DNA from: Ziziphus jujuba
Taxonomy: Eukaryota > Streptophyta > Magnoliopsida > Rosales > Rhamnaceae
DNA: 64,000 nt
NCBI RefSeq assembly: GCF_031755915.1
Contig: NC_083386.1
Span: 11,470,001-11,534,000 of the forward strand
Direction: 5' to 3'
Positions within the stretch are counted from its first letter, which is position 1. Every line of letters starts with the position of its first letter. Of this stretch, positions 36,843-52,716 are shown piece after piece. Made by a program: the position numbers and the translations under genes. The notes under the pieces are model-generated. The model saw only the letters and a list, made by a program, of their open reading frames with translations. It did not search any database and was not told where the DNA came from.

Positions 36843-39097
36843 TAAATTTGTAATTTTGACTTACATATAGGATTACATGATTTAGGCCCTTAACATTTAA
36901 ATATAGAGATTTAAGCTCTCAATTTTGTATTGTTGTAAATTGATCCAAATTTCAATTGGCAAACAAATTGTATTCAGCCAAACAGTTTGTTAACGGCTTA
37001 AATCACTACATTTGAAATTTGAAAGTGTAAATCGTAAAACTTTAAAATTGAAAATGCTAAAGTGCAATTAATATGTATTACTCACTAGAGTAAATCAATA
37101 TATATTAATTCACTTCACAAAAAAAACTCAAATATATTAATTAGCATGTGACAGTCCAGACCACCCGCATGCGATATTGTCCTCTTTGGATCTGGGGAAT
37201 CCTCTTACAACCCAGCCCTCAAGGTTTTAAAAGGTCTCGCAAGGGAAAGGTATCCACATCCACTTATATGGAGTGTTTCGTTTCCCTTTCCAACCGATGT
37301 GGAACTTCACAATCCTCCCCCCTTGGGGCCCAGCGTCCTCGTTAGCACACCGATCTGAGTCCGGCTCTGATATCCACATCCACTTATATGGAATGTTTCG
37401 TTCCCTTTTCCAACCGATGTGGTACTTCACAATCCTCCCCCCTTGGGGCCCAGCGTCCTCACTGGCACACCGATCCGAGTCCGGCTCTGATACCATCTGT
37501 GATAGTCCAGACCACCCGCATGCGATATTGTCCTCTTTGGGCCTGGAAAATCCTCTTACAACTCAGCCTCAAGATTTTAAAAGGCCTTGCAAGGGAAAGG
37601 TATCCACACTCACTTATATGGAGTGTTTCGTTCCCCTTTCCAACCGATGTGAGACTTCATATAGCACGCCTTATTTTTGTCTATAGATATGTCTAACAAT
37701 GTTGCATTTTACTTTTCCATAGCAGCGAGTCAAAGAAGTACTAGAGAAAATGATTGATAATAATAAATTAATGAAGTTTAAAAGAAGATTTATGCTTAAA
37801 AATTAGTTTAAAGTAGTGCTACAAGGAGCAAATGAACTAGAAAAAATGATTGATAAGAACAAATTAATGAAGTTTAAAAGAAGATTTGCGCTTAAAGATT
37901 AGTTTAAAGCAGTGCTACGAGGAGCAAATTTTTAACGGGATTTTTTTATCCAGTAATGTGATATATGGTAAACGATGTCAAACTATGAAGTGTTAAAACG
38001 TTATTATCCAACCAAATAATAATGTATCCTTCATGCTACACAAACTTCAGTCCAATCATTCAAAAGACAAAAAAGAAACTGTTGGATAAAATCATTTTAG
38101 CCACTTTGGTTTTGGAGCTTAGGACAAAAACTTTTTTTGATTCCCACATTATTCATTGCAAATTTCATTATATTGAAGTTACATTTATGATGGTCAGGGA
38201 AGAAAAAAAAAATCCATAAGCACCGAAAAAAAAAGTGCCAAGACAAATATATGTAAATATATATATATATATATATTGAATAAAAAGAAATAGCTAAGAA
38301 ATTAAAAAAAAATCGTGTAAAAAAAAAAAAGAAAAAAAAAGACACTTTCTTGAAATGTTACATAACTAAAGCAAGTAAAAACTAATGGCAAAAAATAAAA
38401 ATAATAATTATATATTTTTATTTGGTTATTTTCATATTTATAATATTCCTTTTATTAATATAAAATTTCTACAAATTATATTGTAATTGCATAATAAAAG
38501 TTAATACAGTTATTTGATATAAAAAATCTTGTCATTCCGTTCATTTTTTCCTTTATATATCAAAGTATGGCATAGATACTTTCATATAGATACACAATTT
38601 TTCATCCTTCCGCTTTTCTATTTCCCTTTCTCTTCCGTCCTCACTACTTCTGCTTCCCATACGTGTTTTCTATAATTTCGTCAGCCTTACCTTGGATCCT
38701 GCAATGAATTGGCATGAACCAGATTTTTATTATTTGATTGGAAAATATTCGATTGAAAGTCATTAAGCGCACTTAAATTTTGCATATAAAGTGTCTGCTG
38801 TAAAATAAAAGTAGAGTTGAAAAAGTAATAGTTTGAATCCACCATACATGTGGTTCTCGTGATACGAATAGGACGAAAATTAGAAAATCACTGAATAAAT
38901 GGGAATCAAACTTTCCTCTCTCTCTCTCTCTAAGTAAAATCATGTCTACTTTTAATATAATATTACCAAAAAAAATTTGTCTAATTTTAATAATTGTTTT
39001 TCGCAACTTTTAATCTGAAATTGACTTGGTTTTGATGGCCGACTGTCGCACATAAGTTTTTCTTCAACATGATTATTCTACAATATGCTTTCCAAGG
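36843..39097. other. 5' flank of the intact subtilase gene
   Basis: Except for the TRIM at 37147-37661 this region aligns with the flank of the pseudogene (33170-34740) up to about 38910. It is AT-rich with TA and A tracts and no ORF. The block 37740-37800 is partly repeated at 37835-37900 (GATTGATAA.AA.AAATTAATGAAG), a local tandem duplication of ~95 bp absent from the pseudogene flank. A GCATATAAAGTG motif at 38781 is shared but lies ~390 bp from the start codon. Confidence 0.6.
37147..37661 (-). mobile_element. TRIM retrotransposon with extra partial LTR, 515 bp
   Basis: The structure is LTR (37147-37311), internal domain, a ~60-bp piece of LTR (37372-37431), a second internal domain (37432-37497) and LTR (37498-37661). 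The perfect duplication TAGCA flanks the whole (37142-37146 and 37662-37666), so it integrated as one unit or was rearranged afterwards. It lies ~1.5 kb upstream of the subtilase start and is absent from the duplicated flank at 33470. Confidence 0.93.
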
Positions 39098-39106
39098 TTA
39101 TAAATA
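39098..39106 (+). promoter_or_regulatory. Probable TATA box of the subtilase gene
   Basis: TTATAAATA lies 68 bp before the start codon at 39174. This predicts transcription from about 39130 and a leader of roughly 45 nt. No other TATA-like sequence is as well placed. Confidence 0.55.
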
Positions 39107-39173
39107 TGATATCCATGATATCGACAAGCAAACAACAAACATAAATTATATCCGATCGATCACTACTTCTTCA

Positions 39174-45497
<6,324 letters not shown>

Positions 45498-45623
45498 AAT
45501 AGTGATGCTGGTATGAGAGAATAGATTGATCAGCTAGAGCTGAAGGGAAATTAACAAAATAAAAAAAATTTCTATGTACAATTTGCTCTCGTTCTAGAGT
45601 AAATTGTGTTATGTGCTGTTTAT

Positions 45624-45629
45624 AATAAA
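45624..45629 (+). terminator. Likely polyadenylation signal of the subtilase gene
   Basis: AATAAA lies 127 bp past the stop codon, within TTTATAATAAATTATGTG. Plant signals are loose, so the cleavage site is not fixed. Confidence 0.5.
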
Positions 45630-45649
45630 TTATGTGCTATGGGGGCAAT

Positions 45650-45696
45650 ATTATGACAATTTGTTTCTTTTTCATAACTTGTTCCATCATAGCTTG

Positions 45697-45736
<40 letters not shown>

Positions 45737-47127
45737 TCATCGGAAAACAAAAAAAATCTAGAAATTTATGGTAGCTGTAGGTGTCTGCATTTTATTTTTT
45801 ATTTTTAATTTTGAGTGAAATCCCAAAAGAGAACCCACTAGGCTAACAAGGACGACCCTACCTGTTCAAATATGAACTTAATTTTTGGGTCATTTTCAAC
45901 ATTGAGTTTTTTGACTAATTATATATTTGGGTCTTGGGTCATTGTATTGGGTTGTGATACTTTTTGTGGGTCCAATTTTAGAATCATCTAGAAATAATGT
46001 AGGGAAAAACCTTAAATGTCCACACCGTACTTTAGAATCATCCAAAATTAAATAAAATACCCATCATTTTGAAATCTACATTTTTACCCACCCTTCAATT
46101 GTCCTGCCTACGGAAATATCAGATATACCCTTCTCAAACCCTTTCGTTTTTTGAACTCACATCCCCTTTGTTTTGTTTTAGGAAGAAGCAGAAAAAGAAG
46201 AAAAAGGAAAGTAGGAGTTGATAGGATGGTTTAGATTTTAATTTGTTGGCTTCCATTTCACGACAAGAGAGGTAGCTGGAAAATATGAAAGGGTTTGTAG
46301 GGATTATTTATTGGGTTGTTTTATGGTGTTTTTTTTTTTTATTTTTTTTAACGTCAAATTTTGTTTTGGGTTGTTGAAGAAGAAAAATTTTTTAGAAAAG
46401 GCAAACCCCCTCCTCTCCCCTTTTCCTTTCTAAGGAAAGATGGATAAGTTTTAAAATTTATGAACTTATTAGTTGCATATGAATATTTGGTGAATAATGT
46501 TATTAGATTTCTTTTTCTTTGATAATAATTTTTAACTTTATTTGCAGATGGTTAGGGAGAAAAAAAAAAAAAAAAACTATTTTAGTTTGAGATTGAAGAC
46601 CACATACCCTATCTTTATAGTAGGGGTGGGGTGGGGTGGAGAGGTCGCAAAAAGTGGTCTTATTTGGTTTGGTCTATACCTTGCCCCTATAGTAAAAGCA
46701 AAGTAGGAATGAGCATCGTAATCTTACTTAATTTTATTTATATTTCATCCCATAGACCCTTCCCATGGGGACAAAACAAAATTGTGTTTTTCCTTTTGAT
46801 CTTTTTAAGTAAAATTCTTTTTTCAAATTTGATCTATAAAACTTTACAATGACATCAAGTAAGGCTATCCCATGACTGTCCCATCCCTACTATAGGGGTG
46901 GGGTGTATCATTCAACTTCGGATTGATACGATTTTTTTCTGACTTTTACTCTTCCTTTTCTCCATGTTCAAAATAAAAAAACGACCACTTTCTTTATTTT
47001 TTTCATATTCTTCTGTAATCATTTGCAAATTCAATTAAAGATCATCATCAAAGATTCTAAACCTAACCTGAACTCCGCATCCCAAAAAATGAAAATAAAA
47101 GAGGAATATTTATGCTAAGAATCGAGT

Positions 47128-47176
<49 letters not shown>

Positions 47177-47706
47177 AACCAAGAACTTGATGAACTTAGT
47201 TGTAGATAGTCTTTCAATGACATATATACTAATATATACACTTATGCCAAACATTTGTTTAATTGTTTATGATTAAAGTCTCTTTATTGGCAATCATTCC
47301 CTCTACTTTTTATCTTTATAAGAATAGCCGTGGTTGGACCATTTTATTGCACAAAAGGAAAGTAGAAAAGAAGACTACGCCCACAGCACAGAGAGAGAGA
47401 GAGAGAGAGAGAGGGCCCTCCCAATCCCAACAAATTAGGGTATAAATGGTATTTAATTAGGTAGGACCCACTCCATATGGGCAAAACTATGTATTCTAAA
47501 AGGAAAAGTGCATTTTTCTTCATTTTGCCCCCCACGTGGGCATATGTGACTTTTCCCCATTATATCTTTTGTTGGCAACACATAAGATGAAAAAAATATG
47601 TCTGCCTTGTTTTTCAATATAATTATGCAGTGAAAGGAATAGAAAACAGGGGGTATCTTTAGCATCTCTCCTTGTAAAAGCTCTCCCATTCTTTTTTCTT
47701 CCAACA
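45650..47706. other. Intergenic DNA and 5' LTR of the Copia at 47710
   Basis: No supported gene. It contains a TA run (45700-45728), GA microsatellites (47125-47173 and 47391-47414) and A-runs. The part just before 47707 must be the Copia LTR: it ends TTCCAACA at 47706, directly before the primer site, and has a TATA-like GTATAAATGG near 47440. I could not find its left boundary. Confidence 0.5.
46621..46889. mobile_element. Candidate hAT-type MITE, about 269 bp
   Basis: The left end TAGGGGTGGGG and the right end CCCATCCCTA are inverted, and no ORF is present. The flanks CTTTATAG and CTATAGGG match only partly as an 8-bp duplication, so the call is tentative. Confidence 0.35.
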
Positions 47707-48322
47707 AAGTGGTATCAGAACTTCAAAATTATTAGGAAAAGATGGCAAATGGGATGCTTCCTTTCTAGCTTCCTTCTTTAAACAAGAACAATTATGATGG
47801 CTGGAGTATTAAAATATGGCTTCGCTAGGAGCTCACAATCTGTGGGAAATTGTGGAGAATAGTTACAAAGAGCCAATAGATATGAAGTTGATCTATCTCA
47901 AGTGGAAAGGAATAGCTTGAAGGCCACAAGGAAGAGAGACAAGAAAGCTCTTTGTCTAATCTATCAAGCCTTAGATGATGGTGGATTTTGAAAGATTTCA
48001 AATGTAGCTATCTCCAAAGAAGCATGCGAGTGACTTCAAATCTCATATAAAGGAGCAGAAAATCTTAAGAAAGTTCAACTTCAAACTTATGGAGGTGAGT
48101 TTGAATCCTTATGCATGAAAGAGTCTGAATTTGTGTCAGATGATTTTTCTAGATAATTGTTATTTCCAATCAATTGAAGGCAAATGAGGAAACCTTAAAT
48201 AATACATGAATTATTAAGAAAATTCTTTGTTCTTTGGATTCTAAATTTGATCATATTGTGGTTACTTTTGAAGAAACTAAAGATGTAACACCCCGTCCCG
48301 AATCGCACCGGAATCCGTGCAC

Positions 48323-48382
48323 GTTGACCGAGGTTGACCGTTGACCGTTGACCGAAAGGGGTCAAAAGTTGACTTTTTGACT
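48323..48382 (+). promoter_or_regulatory. W-box-like array at the start of A7
   Basis: Four TTGACC motifs, one GGTCAA, one TTGACT and a further TTTGACTC lie in 60 bp. This density is far above chance and is kept in A6 and A9. WRKY binding is inferred from the motif. Confidence 0.55.
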
Positions 48383-48713
48383 CGGTGAGAATTTTGAGTT
48401 GACTAGGGTACCGTGGCGAAGTGCACGATGCCACGAGTTCGTAGACTGGTAGCACGTCGAAAACGGAGCTACGGTTTGAAAGTTATGGACGAAACAAGTT
48501 GCAGTCCAAACTGTCCAAGGGGTGCCGGAGTTGACTTTTTGTTTATGGGGAATTGAGCTTTGACTCATGCATGGTTGTGAAGTGCTCGTCGATACGAGTT
48601 CACAGACTAGCGGCACGCTCAAAACGGACATCCGGTTAAAAAGTTATGGACGTTTGAAGTTTACCGGATACCGTATTATTTTAATGTTTTTGGGTCGGTG
48701 AACAGTGAAATGC

Positions 48714-48742
48714 CACGTGTCAGCTTCTGATTGGTCCACGTG
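48714..48742 (+). promoter_or_regulatory. Paired G-box/ABRE-like motifs in A7
   Basis: CACGTG occurs at 48714-48719 (within GCCACGTGTC, ABRE-like) and again at 48737-48742. A9 keeps the first (53139-53144); A6 and A10 have mutated forms. Confidence 0.5.
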
Positions 48743-50832
48743 ATATGAACAGTATCATGCAGGGTTTTTATTTGTTAAAACACTCGGGGAAGAGAGAGAA
48801 AGAGAGAGAAGAGAGAGAAAGAGAGAGAGAGAGAGTCACCGGCCGCCGGCCATTTTCACGTTTTCCGGCCTAGTTACTGTACACGCACCGGCCAGCCAGA
48901 TTGCCCACCTCATTTCCGGCAAAACCTCCAAATTTCACGGCGAACGGCCGCCGGACGCGCCCGGATCGGACGTCCGAAGTTTGGCGGCGATTTTTCCCCC
49001 TCCACCGCCGGCCATCGCGAAGCGGTACTATTCCGGCCGATATACAGTACACGCGCCATACACCCATCATCCTCTCCTCAAGTCCGGCCTACTCACCAAA
49101 AATCACGGCCATCGGACCACCGACGCGCCGGGATCGGAGCGTTTTCCGGCGAGGGGTCGGAAATCTTCAAACGGTGATTTCTCCGCCGTCCGACCTCCGT
49201 TTTGCTCACCGTCGGTCCCGTTGGATTGCTCTCCTCACGATCTACAAATCTGCAAAATTTCACAGCCAACGGCCACCGCCGGAAAATACTGTTCCGGTGA
49301 CCGTGGCGGCCCGCTGGAAAATACTGTTCCGGCGAGTACCCGAAAATTCCGGCCAGCTCCAGTCCGCAGTGTTCGACCTCCTGAACCCAAATCCGACTTC
49401 CGTTTCCGCCAATTCACGACGGTTTGGGAGAATTGCGGAGCCGAAACCCGGAAAGCTTCCCGACGAAATTCAAACCCCGTCGGGTACGATCATCGAAAAT
49501 TAAGACCGGATCTGTGATTAGCATCACTCGAGCTTCGATTCGGTATATAACTCGTAAATTCTAGATATCGTTTGTGTTTTGACCCCCTAGGTATCGGGTA
49601 TTATTTACCCGAATAAAATATTAATTTATTTGACTGTCTGTGAATTTTGTTGTAGGAGCACCGGTGAGTCGTAGAATTGATCCCGTAGTGGATCATGGGT
49701 TAATTGCGTGCTCCAGGTGAGTGACCCACCTTCAAATTAATTTTGGGGAATTTAATTGATGAATATATTATGTGTGAATTAAATATTTGGAATTTAATTT
49801 CTATGTGCCAAATATTTATTGGATTTATTGTAGAATTATTTATGAATTTATTGGATTTAAGAAAATGCGAATTCTACAAATTTATGCCATGTGGAATTAT
49901 TTTATGGTTTTGAGGATTTTGAAATTGGTGTGGTTTTAATGGTAAATTGGGCACGATTTGATTTTCAAATATTTCAAGGAAAATATTTGGTTATGTTGGT
50001 GATTTCAATTTTTATGAAATATGCCCATAAAATATTATGGGATTTGATTATGATATTTTGAGAAATTATTTATGCTTGGAAAAAATGTGGATATTTGAAT
50101 TGATGGATTTGGGAGTTGGTGGATTTGAAAATCATGGAATTTATGGTATGGATTATAAGGAAATTGTGGAGAATTTCCCGGTTCAAGCGGATGGATTATG
50201 CCCGCTATGCTTATGAAAAATGTGAAATTTGTTTTATGATTTAAATTTATGGATTTTATAATTTTTAGATGCACCGTGCACGTACTGGTGTTCTGATTAT
50301 GTGATATGGTATATGTGATATGGATATTGTGCACACGGATATGATTAGCGCGCAGGTGGGTGTGAGTAGCGCGCAGGTGATATTGTGAGGGTGTCCTGTG
50401 GATGCCATCGGAGAGGGTGGCCACCCCCCTTTGGCCGGGACACCAGGTTAGCAGCGGCGCAGTGGGACGCCACGCGACCGTATGCCGGTTTCTCTCTATA
50501 ACCTCCTGTCTGGCAGTACCTCGGGACGCTGGGTACTCTGGCGCCACTGGTATATAGTGGGTGCATCAAATGATTTTTAGAACTGTGTTTTAAAAATAAA
50601 ATGTTTGGAAACTGAATTGAAATTAAAAATATAATTGTTACTGCTTCTGGTATTTAATTGATGTCTTGGTTTTCGGGGAATATGGATAAAGGGTTTTGTG
50701 AAATTGTTTTAAAAGGGGAACCTTTCCAACTGAGAGAATTGTAAGGGTTTTGAGAGAAAATATTATTTCCAAATAATTATTATTTATACTTATTACTGTG
50801 ATATTATATGGTATAGTAGTAGGGTCGCTCAC

Positions 50833-50851
50833 TGAGATGATTAGCATCTCA
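50833..50851. other. Conserved hairpin of family A
   Basis: TGAGATGATTAGCATCTCA folds into a perfect 7-bp stem with a 5-nt loop. It is followed ~20 bp later by a CCGTTCC/CCTAGG block. Matching sites are 28110-28128 (A6), 56261-56279 (A9, one mismatch) and 21878-21896 (A5, one stem change). Confidence 0.65.
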
Positions 50852-52716
50852 CACTCTTAAATTCCGTTCCTCTAGGTACCAGGTTGTCGGTGTTCACTCG
50901 GAGCGGACTTGATCTTCCTCGCTGTTTTAGTTCGGCAGTACCCTGTTATTCTTTTATTGCAGTTGTAATATTTCTTTCACTCTTGTTGTATTTATTTTGC
51001 ACTGGATTACTGTATTTATTTTTTTTAAGTGCTGCAATTTGTGGAATCGATTTGTAGTACTGTGGGAGGAATAAGGGGATAATTTTAGAAGTGTGTTTTC
51101 AGTGCAGGGAATTTTGTGGTAAGTAAATCCCTTAGGGGAGGCTCTGCCGGATTTTCCGTTGGAAGGTTCGGTAGGGTTTCCCTGGGATCAGGGCTGTCTA
51201 GGGTTCCGGGGAAGGAATTCTGGACGGGTCCTGACAAAAGACCCAAAAACTATGACCATTGAAGAACTCATGGGATCACTACAAGCATATGAAGCAAGAC
51301 AAAAGAAGAGGCAAGGGACCATGGAACATGCTCTAAAATCAGACTTGCCTCAATATGAAAGTAACCAGAAAAACAATAATAATGATAGCAATCAACATGA
51401 AAGAGGAAGAGGAAGAGGAAAAGAATATAATCATGGTAATGGAAGAGGAGGATGCAGAAGAGGTGGATATGAGCATAGCTAAGGAAGAGGAGAATACAAG
51501 ACATACCACAATGAAGAAAAAAGACAGGACTCATATACTAGAAGATGTCATGGTAGAGGTACAAGTTCATGGCCAAGGTATGATAAATCTCACATTCAAT
51601 TTCATAATTGCTAAAGGATTTGGATATTATGCTACTGAATGTAGATCAAAACATAAAGTGGAAGAGAGAGCGAACTTTGTTGAAAATGAGAGACTAGATT
51701 AGCCTACCTTATTGTAAGCCTACCTTATTGCTAGCCTACAAAGTAGAAAAAGGAATTGAAGATAATGCTTGGAGTCAGTGTCAAGTAGTCATATGGGTGG
51801 GAGTAAAAATATGTTTGTGAAGCTTGATGTACGGTGAGTGGAATTGTTACTTCTAGAGATGAGTTTAAGATTCCAGTTTAGGGCAAGTGCGATATTCTCA
51901 TACATTTGAAAGATGAAAGCCATCAATTTCTTTCAAATATATATTATATGCCGAGTATGAAAAATAATATATTAAGTTTGGGACAGCTTTTGGAGGAAGG
52001 TTATGATATTAACATGAAATAAACAAGTCTTTCTTTGAGAAATTGCAAGAAGACTTGATTGCTAAGGTGCCAATGACAAATAATAGAATATTTTTATTGA
52101 ATTTAAAGAATGATGTTATGAAGTGTCAGGACCCGTCCAAAATCCCTTCCTGGAACCCTAGACAAATTCTTATCCACGGAAGACCCTACCGAACTGTCTT
52201 ATGAAAAATCCGGCAGCATCTCCCCTAAGGGTAAAACATGCCCAAAATTTAACTGCACGAAAATATACTCCTATATACTACCACCATATCCCTCCCACCT
52301 TACTACAAATAAATTCCATAAATGGCAGCACTTCGATAACAAATTAGATATAAAATATATATATATATACAATGAAAATAATTTACTAAGTAAGCAACCA
52401 AAATATACCATCATAGGTTTATGACAGCCCACACCACCCACTTAGTGCTACAAATCTCAAATACATTTCACATCGTTTTAAAAATATACCAATGTATAAT
52501 ATAAAAAGAAAGATAAATTAACCACTATATCAACAACAATAATAATACCAACCATTTAATGCTAATAATGATATTAATATAACTCGTTCGAGGCTATCAA
52601 CAGTTATCCCACATGCACAAAGGCTATCATATAACCACACCTGTCCAAGAGCTGTCATACTCGCCCGATGGCTGTCACTTGCCCAAGGACTATCATACTT
52701 GCCCAATGGCCATATT

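Larger units (their letters stand above)
48284..51236 (+). mobile_element. Family A solo-LTR-like element A7, intact, 2953 bp
   Basis: It begins TGTAACACCCCGTCCCGAA and ends CTGGACGGGTCCTGACA, with the perfect duplication AAAGA (48279-48283 and 51237-51241) inside the Copia gag frame; joining the flanks restores the gag homology. It is the least decayed A copy: CG-rich segments are well preserved at 48830-49520 and the hairpin is perfect. It has no LTR pair, primer site or conserved protein. Confidence 0.95.

Noticed and set aside
37161..37696. ORFs with repeated RGPQRPHW-like peptides (also 32748-33140, 35658-35958)
   Set aside because: They are translations of TRIM LTR and internal sequence; their repetition reflects LTR duplication.
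47125..47173. GA tract as a possible GAGA regulatory element
   Set aside because: It is a plain microsatellite in intergenic DNA, not shared between element copies or tied to a gene.
48901..49517. Overlapping ORFs of 200 and 178 codons in plus frames
   Set aside because: They lie in the CpG-rich part of A7, overlap in different frames, are proline/arginine-rich and are not conserved in A6, A9 or A10.
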